This document shows positions 38,285 to 47,011 of a DNA stretch of 64,000 bases, one piece after another. The notes below the pieces were generated by a model. It had not been told where the DNA came from and searched no databases. It saw only the letters and a list, made by a program, of their open reading frames with translations. The stretch comes from Edwardsiella anguillarum ET080813. GTDB lineage: Bacteria > Pseudomonadota > Gammaproteobacteria > Enterobacterales > Enterobacteriaceae. The position numbers were made by a program, and so were the translations under genes. The DNA lies in NCBI RefSeq assembly GCF_000264765.2, contig NZ_CP006664.1, forward strand, positions 62,001 to 126,000, given 5' to 3'. Every line of letters begins with the position of its first letter. Position 1 is the stretch's first letter.

Positions 38285-39538
38285 TTAACGCAGCAGGGAC
38301 AGGACGTTCTGGGTAGACTGGTTAGCCTGAGCCAGTACGGAGGTACCGGCCTGCTGCAGGATCTGCGCACGGCTCATGTTGGACACTTCGGTCGCGTAGT
38401 CAGCGTCCTGAATACGTGAACGGGAAGCGGACAGGTTGTTCACGGTGCTGTTCAGGTTGTTGATTACGGAATCGAAACGGTTCTGTACCGCACCCAGGCC
38501 GCTGCGCAGGTCATCAACCTGAGACAGGGCTTTATCCAGGGTTGCCAGCGGATCGGCAGTCTTGGCAGTGGTAGACAGGGCAGAGCCTTTGGTCACGGTG
38601 CCGTCTTCGGCAACGCTAGCCTTAAAGTATTTAGCGTCAGCGCCAGTGCCTTCTTTGATGACATAGGCAGAAGCCCCTTTCTCGGTACCGGTGTAAGCAT
38701 AGACGTTAGCCGCGTCAGCCCCTTTCGGTGCAACTTTAGACTGAACCTGAGTTACAGCTGCGGAAGTACCTGACGGCGTAGATGATGCTGTATCGAATGC
38801 AGTAACCTTACCATCATCGCCAATGGTGGCTTTAGCATACTTAGTTGTACCAGCATCATCATAAGCGCCGTATACGTCGCCCTTATCATCCTTGACATAA
38901 CCAGTAATTGCCTTACCACCGGCATCTTTACCGTTCGTGTCAATATTCACCATCGGGCCATTGACTTTAGTCGCAGCGGCAGCGGCAACCTTAGTCGTGT
39001 CAATGCTGTCAGCCACATTAAACTTATCCAGGCCCAGGCTCTGTGCGTTGATGTTTTTCAGATCGATATCGATGGTTTCGCCGTCGTTGGCACCGACCTG
39101 AATGGTCAGCTTCTGATCCTTGCTCAGTACCTTCACGCCGTTGAAGTCGGTCTGCTGAGAGATACGGTCGATCTCAGACAGACGCTGGGTGATTTCGTCC
39201 TGAATGGACTGCAGGTCGCTGGAGGAGTTAGAGCCGTTCTGTGCCTGTACGGTCAGACGACGGATGTTCTGCAGGTTGTCGTTGACTTCGTTCAGCGCGC
39301 CTTCGGTGGTCTGCGCCAGGGAGATACCGTCGTTGGCGTTGCGGGATGCCTGGGTCAGGCCGTTGATGTTGGCGGTGAAGCGGTTGGAGATCGCCTGGCC
39401 GGCGGCGTCATCCTTGGCGCTGTTGATGCGCAGACCGGAAGACAGACGCTCGATGGCGGTGCCCAGGGCTGACTGGGATTTGTTCAGGTTGTTCTGAGCC
39501 ATCAGCGACAGGCTGTTGGTGTTGATTACTTGTGCCAT
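38285..39538 (-). CDS. fliC: flagellin, copy 1
   Basis: Filament subunit exported through the flagellar type III system. 417 residues. D0/D1 regions are standard: MAQVINTNSLSLMAQNNLNK at the start, RLSSGLRINSAKDDAAGQAI near 31-50, and a C-terminal coiled coil ending NQSTQNVLSLLR. The variable centre (about 185-285) differs from copy 2 while the ends are almost identical, a pattern of gene duplication with conversion of the ends. A sigma-28 promoter lies 41 bp upstream; a terminator follows. Confidence 0.98.
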   Translation of the reverse strand: MAQVINTNSLSLMAQNNLNKSQSALGTAIERLSSGLRINSAKDDAAGQAISNRFTANINGLTQASRNANDGISLAQTTEGALNEVNDNLQNIRRLTVQAQNGSNSSSDLQSIQDEITQRLSEIDRISQQTDFNGVKVLSKDQKLTIQVGANDGETIDIDLKNINAQSLGLDKFNVADSIDTTKVAAAAATKVNGPMVNIDTNGKDAGGKAITGYVKDDKGDVYGAYDDAGTTKYAKATIGDDGKVTAFDTASSTPSGTSAAVTQVQSKVAPKGADAANVYAYTGTEKGASAYVIKEGTGADAKYFKASVAEDGTVTKGSALSTTAKTADPLATLDKALSQVDDLRSGLGAVQNRFDSVINNLNSTVNNLSASRSRIQDADYATEVSNMSRAQILQQAGTSVLAQANQSTQNVLSLLR

Positions 39539-39578
39539 GATAAATTTCCTTACTACATGATTGGTTATACAAATCTAT

Positions 39579-39605
39579 TTATCGACCCCCTGCGGCAAAG
39601 CTTTA
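39579..39605 (-). promoter_or_regulatory. sigma-28 promoter of flagellin copy 1
   Basis: Minus strand TAAA-N15-GTCGATAA, one base off the consensus TAAA-N15-GCCGATAA. Ends 41 bp before the start codon. Confidence 0.85.
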
Positions 39606-39739
39606 GCGGAGTTTTTGTTTTTTTGTATAATTTATCGGCAGTTAATTCCGATAGGCGACGATATGACCACCGCGCTAAATCGCGTCCCTGCCCGCCCCCC
39701 CACCTGGCGAGTGATGCGCCAGTCCGCGAGAAAAGAGAC

Positions 39740-39767
39740 AAAAAAACCCGCCGATGGGCGGGTTTTG
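39740..39767 (-). terminator. terminator after the second flagellin gene
   Basis: Minus-strand AAAACCCGCC CAT CGGCGGGTTTT hairpin followed by T-run. Makes the two flagellin genes separate transcription units. Confidence 0.92.
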
Positions 39768-39808
39768 GAGTGCGCGGCAACGTGGGCCACGCACGCTGCA
39801 ATGCGCGA

Positions 39809-41059
39809 TTAACGCAGCAGGGACAGAACGTTCTGGGTAGACTGGTTAGCCTGAGCCAGTACGGAGGTACCGGCCTGCTGCAGGATCTGCGCACGGCTCA
39901 TGTTGGACACTTCGGTCGCGTAGTCAGCGTCCTGAATACGTGAACGGGAAGCGGACAGGTTGTTCACGGTGCTGTTCAGGTTGTTGATTACGGAATCGAA
40001 ACGGTTCTGTACCGCACCCAGGCCGCTGCGCAGGTCATCAACCTGAGACAGGGCTTTATCCAGGGTTGCCAGCGGATCGGCAGTCTTGGCAGTGGTAGAC
40101 AGGGCAGAGCCTTTGGTCACGGTGCCGTCTTCGGCAACGCTAGCCTTAAAGTATTTAGCGTCAGCGCCAGTGCCTTCCTGAATAACATAGGCGGAAGCGC
40201 CCTTTTCGGTACCGGTGTATGCACGAACATTAGCGGCTTCCGGACCGGTCGGGGCAACTTCTTTCTTGATAGAGGTTACGGCTGTAGTACCACCAGCGGT
40301 GTACTCTGTAGCATCAATGGCCGTCGCTTTACCGGTAGTGGTATCGATAGTAGTTACTTTAAACAGCTTGCCATCGGCATTTTTCGCATACAGATCATCA
40401 CCCTTCTGCTCATAGCTGGCAATATCTTTACCGCCAGCTTTCAATGCCGGATCGTTGGTGATAGCAACATCAACATTGGTCTTCACTTTCGCCGGAGCGG
40501 CAGCGGCAACCTTAGTCGTGTCAACGCTGTCAGCCACGTTAAACTTATCCAGGCCCAGGCTCTGTGCGTTGATATTTTTCAGATCGATATCGATGGTTTC
40601 ACCGTCGTTGGCACCGACCTGAATGGTCAGCTTCTGATCCTTGCTCAGCACCTTCACACCGTTAAAGTCGGTCTGCTGAGAGATACGGTCGATCTCAGAC
40701 AGACGCTGGGTGATTTCGTCCTGGATGGACTGCAGGTCGCTGGAGGAGTTGGAGCCGTTCTGTGCCTGAACGCTCAGACGACGAATGTTCTGCAGGTTGT
40801 CGTTGACTTCGTTCAGCGCGCCTTCGGTGGTCTGCGCCAGGGAGATACCGTCGTTGGCGTTGCGGGATGCCTGGGTCAGGCCGTTGATGTTGGCGGTGAA
40901 GCGGTTGGAGATCGCCTGACCGGCGGCGTCATCCTTGGCGCTGTTGATGCGCAGACCGGAAGACAGACGCTCGATGGCGGTGCCCAGCGCTGACTGGGAT
41001 TTATTCAGGTTGTTCTGTGCCATCAGCGACAGGCTGTTGGTATTAATTACTTGTGCCAT
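39809..41059 (-). CDS. flagellin, copy 2
   Basis: Second filament subunit of 416 residues from the ATG at 41059 (MAQVINTNSLSLMAQNNLNK); the open frame extends 13 codons upstream without homology. Same D0/D1 ends as copy 1 apart from isolated changes such as NIRRLSVQAQ for NIRRLTVQAQ. The central domain (about 185-285) has its own sequence (KTNVDVAITNDPALKAGGKD onward). It has its own sigma-28 promoter and terminator, so both copies can be expressed and could be blended in one filament or selected under different conditions. Confidence 0.97.
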   Translation of the reverse strand: MAQVINTNSLSLMAQNNLNKSQSALGTAIERLSSGLRINSAKDDAAGQAISNRFTANINGLTQASRNANDGISLAQTTEGALNEVNDNLQNIRRLSVQAQNGSNSSSDLQSIQDEITQRLSEIDRISQQTDFNGVKVLSKDQKLTIQVGANDGETIDIDLKNINAQSLGLDKFNVADSVDTTKVAAAAPAKVKTNVDVAITNDPALKAGGKDIASYEQKGDDLYAKNADGKLFKVTTIDTTTGKATAIDATEYTAGGTTAVTSIKKEVAPTGPEAANVRAYTGTEKGASAYVIQEGTGADAKYFKASVAEDGTVTKGSALSTTAKTADPLATLDKALSQVDDLRSGLGAVQNRFDSVINNLNSTVNNLSASRSRIQDADYATEVSNMSRAQILQQAGTSVLAQANQSTQNVLSLLR

Positions 41060-41153
41060 AGTGTGCTTTCCTTCGAATGTTGCGCCACTGCGCATCACGG
41101 TTAATCGTTCGGGCCTGATTGCCCTACGGCGTCATCAGCCACCGTCCCCTCAG

Positions 41154-41181
41154 GTATCGGCGCTCCCCTTGGCAACCTTTA
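41154..41181 (-). promoter_or_regulatory. sigma-28 promoter of flagellin copy 2
   Basis: Minus strand TAAA-N16-GCCGATAC: full GCCGATA with 16-bp spacing instead of 15. Lies 95 bp upstream of the start codon, further than for copy 1. Confidence 0.75.
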
Positions 41182-41275
41182 GTAAATTTTTTAATTTTTT
41201 TACCCTCGTGCCAATCGGTGAAAAAGCCCCCATTTTCCTGCTTCTATTGGCCCATCGTTTTTTATTATTTTTCTG

Positions 41276-41302
41276 TAAACTTTTGCCCAACAGAGCCGAT
41301 AA
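41276..41302 (+). promoter_or_regulatory. sigma-28 promoter of fliDST
   Basis: TAAA-N15-GCCGATAA, a perfect match to the sigma-28 consensus, ending 38 bp before the fliD start. Confidence 0.92.
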
Positions 41303-41340
41303 CGCGTATAGCGCACTCGTCATTAAGAAAGGAAATATTC

Positions 41341-42756
41341 ATGGCAACCATTTCATCACTGGGGATCGGCTCTGGGCTCGACCTCAACTCCCTGTTGACC
41401 AAGCTGACCGGGGTCGAGAAGCAGCGTTTGACCCCCTACACCACTCAACAGAGCAGCTACAAGGCTAAACTGACCGCCTATGGCACCCTGAAAGGGGCGC
41501 TGGAAAAGTTTGATGATGTCAGTAAGGATCTGGCTAAAACCGATGCCTTTACCATCACCAAGGCCAGCAGTCACGATCAGTTCAACATCACCACCAGCGC
41601 CAGCGCGGTACCGGGTAACTATGCCATCAATGTGACCCAGTTGGCTCAGGCACAGAGCCTGACGGCCAAAACCCACGCCACCAGCCAGACCGATCAGCAG
41701 GGCAGCGCGGGCGCCAGCGGACGTGAGCTGACCATTACCGTCGGTGAGCCGCCCAAAGAGACCAAGATTTCCCTCAGCGACGAGCAGACCTCCCTGACCG
41801 GGCTGCGCGACGCCATCAACAAATCCAACGCCGGCGTCAAGGCCAGCGTGATCCAGATCTCCGACAAGGAGTACACCCTGTCGGTGACCGCCGCCGATAC
41901 CGGCGCGAAGAGCAATATAAAGATGAACGTCAGCGGCGACAGCAAGCTGGCGGGGATGCTGAACTACGATGGTCATAAAGACAGCGCCGCCAACGGCATG
42001 GCGCAGACCGTAGAAGGGAGAGATGCCAAAATGACACTCAACGGCATCGATATCACCCGCAGCAGCAATAAGATCACCGATGCGCCGCAGGGCGTGACCC
42101 TGGAGCTGAAAGCGGTCACCAAAGATACCCAAAACTTGGTGATCAGCAGCGATAGCGAAGGCGTCAGCAAAAAGATCCACGACTGGGTCGACAGCTACAA
42201 CTCGCTGATCGATACCTTTGCCTCCCTGACCAAATTTACCCCGGTCAAGAAGGGAGAAGCCGAAAACTTCACCAATGGCCCGCTGCTCGGCGACAATACC
42301 CTGCGCGCCATTCAGTCCGGCGTCAAAGGGGTCATGAGCTCGGCGCAGGACAACCCCAACCTCAAAGGATTGGGCAACCTGGGCATCAGCACCGACCCGC
42401 AGACCGGCAAGCTGAACATCGACGACAGCAAGCTGAAGAAAGCCATTGATGAGTACCCGGGGCAGGTGCAGAACTTCTTTGTCGGCAACGGCAAGGACAC
42501 CGGCATGGCCAACATGGTGCACAGCGAAATCCAGAGCTATATCAAAAACGACGGCGTCATCGACTCCACCACCAAGAGCATCAATAACAGCCTGCAGCAC
42601 CTGAGCGACCGCATCGATAGCGTCAACCAGAGCATCGATGAAACCATCAACCGCTACAAGGCGCAGTTTGTCCAGCTCGACAAGATGATGGCCAAGTTAA
42701 ACGGCACCAGCTCTTACCTGACCCAACAGTTTAACGCCATGAGTAATAGTAAGTAA
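41341..42756 (+). CDS. fliD: flagellar filament cap FliD
   Basis: Hook-associated protein 2, the pentameric cap under which flagellin folds. Start at 41341 (MATISSLGIGSGLDLNSLLT) after AAGAAAGGA gives 471 residues; the open frame extends far upstream across the promoter but is not coding. N-terminal FliD_N domain about 1-105, and C-terminal coiled coil NQSIDETINRYKAQFVQLDK near 430, ending QFNAMSNSK. First gene of fliDST. Confidence 0.97.
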   Translation: MATISSLGIGSGLDLNSLLTKLTGVEKQRLTPYTTQQSSYKAKLTAYGTLKGALEKFDDVSKDLAKTDAFTITKASSHDQFNITTSASAVPGNYAINVTQLAQAQSLTAKTHATSQTDQQGSAGASGRELTITVGEPPKETKISLSDEQTSLTGLRDAINKSNAGVKASVIQISDKEYTLSVTAADTGAKSNIKMNVSGDSKLAGMLNYDGHKDSAANGMAQTVEGRDAKMTLNGIDITRSSNKITDAPQGVTLELKAVTKDTQNLVISSDSEGVSKKIHDWVDSYNSLIDTFASLTKFTPVKKGEAENFTNGPLLGDNTLRAIQSGVKGVMSSAQDNPNLKGLGNLGISTDPQTGKLNIDDSKLKKAIDEYPGQVQNFFVGNGKDTGMANMVHSEIQSYIKNDGVIDSTTKSINNSLQHLSDRIDSVNQSIDETINRYKAQFVQLDKMMAKLNGTSSYLTQQFNAMSNSK

Positions 42757-42770
42757 GGGTAACCGCCACT

Positions 42771-43178
42771 ATGTATAACGCAATGGGCACGCAGGCCTAT
42801 GCCAAAGTCGGACTGGAGAGCGGCGCGATGAGTGCCAGTCCGCATCAACTGATTGTCATGCTGTTTGACGGGGCGCATAGCGCCCTGGTTCGCGCGGCGC
42901 TGCATATCGATGCGGGACAAATCCCGCTGAAGGGGCAGGCTCTCAGCAAGGCCATCAACATTATCGACAACGGCCTCAAGGCCGGACTGGATCTGGACAA
43001 AGGCGGCGAGGTAGCGCAAAACCTTAGTGCGCTGTATGACTATATGGTGCAACGCCTGCTGCAGGCTAACCTGCATAACGACGCCGACGCCGTACGTCAC
43101 GTCACGGAATTACTCGACAATATTGCAGATGCCTGGCGCCAGATAGGTCCACATTCTGCAACCACCCAGCAGGGGTAA
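42771..43178 (+). CDS. fliS: flagellin export chaperone FliS
   Basis: Binds the C-terminus of unfolded flagellin and stops premature polymerisation. 135 residues, four-helix bundle; signatures ASPHQLIVMLFDGAHSALVRA (split by one residue over about 22-42) and LSALYDYMVQRLLQANLHND near 87-106. Starts 14 bp after fliD. It presumably serves both flagellins, since their C-termini are the same. Confidence 0.96.
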   Translation: MYNAMGTQAYAKVGLESGAMSASPHQLIVMLFDGAHSALVRAALHIDAGQIPLKGQALSKAINIIDNGLKAGLDLDKGGEVAQNLSALYDYMVQRLLQANLHNDADAVRHVTELLDNIADAWRQIGPHSATTQQG

Positions 43179-43182
43179 CAAT

Positions 43183-43545
43183 ATGTATGGACTACCGCCG
43201 CTACTCCAGGCCTACCACCAGGTTCTGGCCATAAGCGAGCGCATGCGCGATTTGGCACAGCGCGACGAGTGGGAGGCGCTGGTTGCGCTGGAAATGGAGT
43301 ACCTGACGGCGGTGTCAAGCACAGCCAAACTGATGTCCCAGGCCAATCCTACGCCAACGCAGCAGGATGATCTGCGCCAGACGCTTAAACAGATTCTGCT
43401 CAACGAAACCCACGTCAAACAGCGGCTCCAAGCACGAATGGATGAGCTACGCCAGCTGATCGGCAACGGCAGCCGTCAGCAGGCGTTAAGCCATGCCTAT
43501 GGGCAGTTCACCGGCGAGATCCTGCTGCCCGGCGAGCACCTATAA
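43183..43545 (+). CDS. fliT: FliD chaperone FliT
   Basis: Chaperone of the cap protein FliD; in Salmonella it also inhibits FlhDC. 120 residues, mostly helical (LLQAYHQVLAISERMRDLAQ near 5-25). The gene is 4 bp after fliS, completing fliDST. Sequence is weakly conserved across genera, so the call leans on position and length as well as helical pattern. Confidence 0.92.
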   Translation: MYGLPPLLQAYHQVLAISERMRDLAQRDEWEALVALEMEYLTAVSSTAKLMSQANPTPTQQDDLRQTLKQILLNETHVKQRLQARMDELRQLIGNGSRQQALSHAYGQFTGEILLPGEHL

Positions 43546-43685
43546 TCATACGCTGAACATCACTGCCTCTGGCTGACCTTCCTTATATTTGCCCGCTGGC
43601 GTCCCACATTGTCATGGTATTCGACCACGACAATAGGTGGTGCGCCGGGCGTCACTCCCCTTCCCGCCTCTTTTCCTCCGGCCAT

Positions 43686-43712
43686 AAAAAAACCCGCGCC
43701 AAAAGCGCGGGG
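43686..43712 (-). terminator. terminator serving the lipoprotein gene
   Basis: Minus-strand CCCCGCGCTTTTGGCGCGGG hairpin followed by seven T. It lies 141 bp beyond the lipoprotein stop. Confidence 0.85.
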
Positions 43713-43852
43713 AGTGAAAGCAAAAATAAAGCAGACTGTTAAAAACAATGTGAGCGAGTAGCCGTGAGCAATCGGTATCAGCCATCGCTATATATATAAC
43801 TATACAACGTTTAACTCCCGATCGCCAGCGTTGACGCATACAGAACGTCTGA

Positions 43853-44149
43853 TTACTTTTGCGTCGTTTCCGGCGCTCGCACCGGCTGATAAACACACAG
43901 GAAGGCCGCCCGCGTCAGCCCCGTCGCGCTCGGCTTCAGCGTGCCGACCTCATGGGCACGATCGAAACCGTAGCGGCGACAGTAGGCCAATGCATCGGCC
44001 TGCATCGCGGCCCGATCGACCACCTCGGGATCGAAGCGGTATACCAGCGAATGCGATACCGGATCCTCTTCACTGCGGACAAAATGCCCCGGCGTGCTGC
44101 TGCAGGCACTCACGGCGAGCAGCGGCACGAATAGGCCGAGCCAACGCAT
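43853..44149 (-). CDS. small predicted lipoprotein, function unknown
   Basis: 98 residues from the ATG at 44149 (MRWLGLFVPLLAVSACSSTP); GTAAGGAGAG precedes it, whereas the longer upstream frame has none. Residues 1-16 form a lipoprotein signal with lipobox VSAC, the mature protein starting at Cys16 followed by Ser, which suggests outer-membrane sorting. The body has Cys in AYCRRYGFD and FLCVYQPV that could form a disulfide. I do not recognise the family. It lies directly after fliT on the opposite strand, where flagellum-linked small lipoproteins occur in some enterics, but no link is shown. Confidence 0.75.
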   Translation of the reverse strand: MRWLGLFVPLLAVSACSSTPGHFVRSEEDPVSHSLVYRFDPEVVDRAAMQADALAYCRRYGFDRAHEVGTLKPSATGLTRAAFLCVYQPVRAPETTQK

Positions 44150-44512
44150 AATACTCTCCTTACGGGATATATCGGATCGCGCGGCGGCATAGCTCCCCAC
44201 CGCGCTCGTAGGACTGGAGGGTGCGGCAACGGCGCCGCGCTCGATAGCCACTCGACGCACATGGCGACACACTGCGCCGTCTTGCCGACATCAGTGTAAC
44301 GCAGGAATTATTGGAAAGTGAACCACCGGCGTTACGCCAACAAGCCGCCCCTAAGGGTTATATCCCCAAAGGCGGTCATCTCCCATGGCATGACCGCCAC
44401 ACATTGATAGGCCGTTAGCCATTAACCCGAAATGCTTTGTACAAGGTGAACAGCAACAACCGGCGGCGGGATACTTACCCCAAATCAGATTTATTCAACA
44501 ACACCGCCCCGC
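44150..44512. other. non-coding gap between the lipoprotein and oxidoreductase genes
   Basis: 363 bp with no supported gene. It should hold the lipoprotein promoter on its left side. No terminator with a T-run was seen after the oxidoreductase stop. Confidence 0.4.
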
Positions 44513-45781
44513 TCATAAGCGTCCTGCCATATAACGGCCTAAGGTTAATAACGTTAACGTCGGAGGCATCCCCCAAGGCTCTGGAATGACGGAGGCATCG
44601 CAGACATACAGCCCTGATATGCGGGTCTGTAAATCTGTATCTAAATGGGTCCCCAAGGCGACCGTTCCACCGGGATGTGCGGCAAACGGCCGGGTACGGA
44701 ACAACGTCTTCACTCCGGCCGCTCTGAGGATAGACTCGGCTTGCTGGCATCCACTATTTAACCTGACGACATCATCATCGGTCATAATTTTCTCCGGGAG
44801 TCCTTTCGCATTGATGCATCCCGACATATTGTCTCTTGATTTCACCATGATAGATAATGTTTTCGCTGGATTCGCCATCTTGCCGACCAGCGAGGAGAAA
44901 AGGTGCTGCAGCGCTGACGGCAATGCCAAGTCAGACAGGGTATAGCCAGCTTCGTGATTATAATAGCCATAAACCATGGCGATTTCTTTTTTACTGACCA
45001 CCGCCGTATTCGCTACCCCCATCACCGCAATCACCGGATCGATAAACAATCTATCACCGACCTCGTTTAATCCCGAGTTACGTAAAATAACAGGCGTACC
45101 GATACCGCCTGCCGCGACGATTATTTTGGGAGCATAAGCGAATGACTCAACGCCAGAGCGCCTAAAGGCTACGCCATATGCCTGATTGTTTTTATGAAGA
45201 ATATGAGACACACACGCATTGGCTGTTAATCGCGCCCCCCGCTCACATGCCTGATCCACCCACAGTCCAGGATGCCATTTAGCGTGATACGGGCATCCAT
45301 ATGTACAGAGATCACATCCACGCCGGCATGATGACTGAAAGATCATCTTATCTAATGGCTCAAAGGGTATCCCCAGCGCGGAGGCCGCATCATAAATTAA
45401 ACGAGCCCTCGCTCCGACTAAGTCAGAGGAGAGTTTAGCGATAGGCAACTCACGCTGAATGGAAGATAGGGCTGAGCTGAGATCAATGCGATGACGCTGA
45501 AAAAGATCTAATGGCGGCGCCTTTGCCGTAGCATAATTGATAAAACCGCTGCCGCCCAAAGTCAGAGCTCGCAGGATAACCAACCAATCATGGGTCAAAA
45601 ACACATGTTTGTTCGGAATCGCGGCCTTAGCAATGAAGCTGAGTAACGAACCGCTGGATTTATTGACCCCGCCGCGTTCTAACACCAGTACCTTCATTCC
45701 TCTCCGGCTAAGCTCAAGAGAAGCCGATGCCCCCCCCGGTCCTGAACCAATAACAATGGCATCAAAATATTCTTTTTCCAT
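44513..45781 (-). CDS. GMC-type FAD-dependent oxidoreductase, substrate unknown
   Basis: 422 residues, shorter than most GMC enzymes (over 500). FAD-binding motif IGSGPGGASASLEL at 11-24 and a second Rossmann-type ...VLERGGVNK near 33-41. A Cys-rich segment CRRGCDLCTYGCP near residues 151-163 recalls the CxxCxxGC(R/P) motif of long-chain alcohol oxidase-like GMC proteins and, in spacing, a ferredoxin cluster site. C-terminal GMC block: His369 in AHPGGT is the likely catalytic His, but the Asn/His expected before the conserved Pro is itself Pro406 in GMPPTLT. No cytochrome or small subunit gene lies beside it. Clearly AT-richer than the surrounding flagellar genes and not part of flagellar operons elsewhere, so probably acquired. 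No frameshift. Confidence 0.82.
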   Translation of the reverse strand: MEKEYFDAIVIGSGPGGASASLELSRRGMKVLVLERGGVNKSSGSLLSFIAKAAIPNKHVFLTHDWLVILRALTLGGSGFINYATAKAPPLDLFQRHRIDLSSALSSIQRELPIAKLSSDLVGARARLIYDAASALGIPFEPLDKMIFQSSCRRGCDLCTYGCPYHAKWHPGLWVDQACERGARLTANACVSHILHKNNQAYGVAFRRSGVESFAYAPKIIVAAGGIGTPVILRNSGLNEVGDRLFIDPVIAVMGVANTAVVSKKEIAMVYGYYNHEAGYTLSDLALPSALQHLFSSLVGKMANPAKTLSIMVKSRDNMSGCINAKGLPEKIMTDDDVVRLNSGCQQAESILRAAGVKTLFRTRPFAAHPGGTVALGTHLDTDLQTRISGLYVCDASVIPEPWGMPPTLTLLTLGRYMAGRL

Positions 45782-46076
45782 GTAACTGAACCATGCGTAA
45801 TTAACTCACTTGGACGATAAAATAACCTAACTAACGTTATCAGCGCCAGGGATATTAATCCTTGGATGTCGGTATATAGAGAGATTAATGGTATATAATC
45901 CCTTATCCTTTATAATTTAGGACATTTCCCTCTACCTGCGAGCTGAATGGCGCCTTGTCGCGATGTCAGGACGCGGTTAATGCTGGGGCAGCGCCCCTAA
46001 CGGAAATGGCGGCACTCGCTGAATGGGAAAATACCGAGCTGTGCGGATACGCGCTGCTACAATAGCCCCGCCCGGC

Positions 46077-46432
46077 CTACACCGCCGCAGGAACAGGCCA
46101 TTCAATAGGGGGGAGGTAGACATATCTACCGCTTTCACGGCCTTGATATACTCTATTCCGGCGCTAAGCTTCGCCTTATCAACATCACTGATGGCGCCCA
46201 ACGCAGGCTCACTCCGCCAGCCGGCGGTTACAGCATTAGATTCATCTAACAACGATTGCCTGTCTGCGTTGGCCTGTATAACGGGATCGTCGTGCGTTAG
46301 CGGTGAATTCCCCATTGCCATTGCCTCACGCTACATGATTGGCGTCAGTCCCTCGCTTATATACTGATCCCGGCGGCCATCGAATACATCGGCATATACT
46401 GCATCATGCACATCTTTAAAATACTTTATCAT
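46077..46432 (-). pseudogene. phage tail fibre assembly protein (Tfa) pseudogene
   Basis: From the ATG at 46432 the frame reads MIKYFKDVHDAVYADVFDGR and on to GLTPIM, then an in-frame amber TAG at 46331-46333, then resumes as REAMAMGNSPLTHDD and the Tfa core (WRSEPALGAISDVDKAKLSA, then IKAVKAVDMSTSP). At a run of six G (plus strand, near 46107) the frame is off by one; the shifted frame gives PPIEWPVPAAV and a stop at 46077, the usual Tfa ending. So one nonsense and one homopolymer indel. Remnant of a lambdoid or P2-like prophage tail region. Confidence 0.88.
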
Positions 46433-46680
46433 CACCGCTCGCCGGCCAATTCATTGAACCGGTGACCCCGTCTGTCTTGGTTACTGAATAAATTGCTCTG
46501 GGTGCGCCGATGAATAGATAAGGGTGAGCCAGAATGGAACGACGGGTTAACGCTAACAGCCTTGCGACAATAGCGCCATTTATCCTTGCCTCTGCTGATC
46601 CCCGGCGGCGCGGTGAATGGAATGGTCGCCCCCTTCCCGTGTGCCAGCGCGAGATGACAAATCGCCACTAATTGAATGGA
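46433..46680 (-). pseudogene. possible tail-fibre C-terminal fragment
   Basis: Directly upstream of tfa, where the tail fibre gene normally ends. The open frame contains LALAHGKGATIPFTAPPGIS and WRYCRKAVSVN, which resembles the AHG...IP(F/L)P...GISR...VSVN pattern near the end of phage tail fibres. There is no intact gene; the frame ends in stops just before tfa. Weak by sequence, supported by position. Confidence 0.4.
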
Positions 46681-47011
46681 GCGGCCACTATATTAAGTAT
46701 AATGGCCTGGCGGGACAGAATGATACTGTAACGTCAACTCACCCACGTAGGGAAACCGCGGGGTGAGAGCCGCGGCCGCACTGGCGCCCCATACCTGCGC
46801 ACGGCTCGTTACACGCCGGAGTCCCCCCTACGTTTATCGCCAACAGACTCGGTCATGCCGATACGCAGAGGGGGTATCAGGTTGATGTGCCAGATAAAAC
46901 CTGCGAGCAGCTGGCCACCCTTAATAAGAGCCTGATTACGGATGCCCCACTGATATCCCACGCATCGTGAACAAGAGAACAATTTAATTATTTATCAAAT
47001 AATTAAATTTT
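46681..47011. other. non-coding stretch between prophage debris and fliE
   Basis: 331 bp with no gene I can support. A short plus-strand frame near 46830 (TFIANRLGHADTQ) vaguely recalls the end of tyrosine recombinases but is too short to call. AT-rich TTTAATTATTTATC sequence lies just after the fliE stop. Confidence 0.35.

Noticed and set aside
41356-42600. 414-codon minus-strand frame opposite fliD
   Set aside because: Antisense to an intact fliD with sigma-28 promoter; no domain recognised.
46800-46970. Plus-strand TFIANRLGHADTQ, possible tyrosine recombinase end
   Set aside because: Too short and lacks the Arg/His/Tyr context needed to call an integrase.
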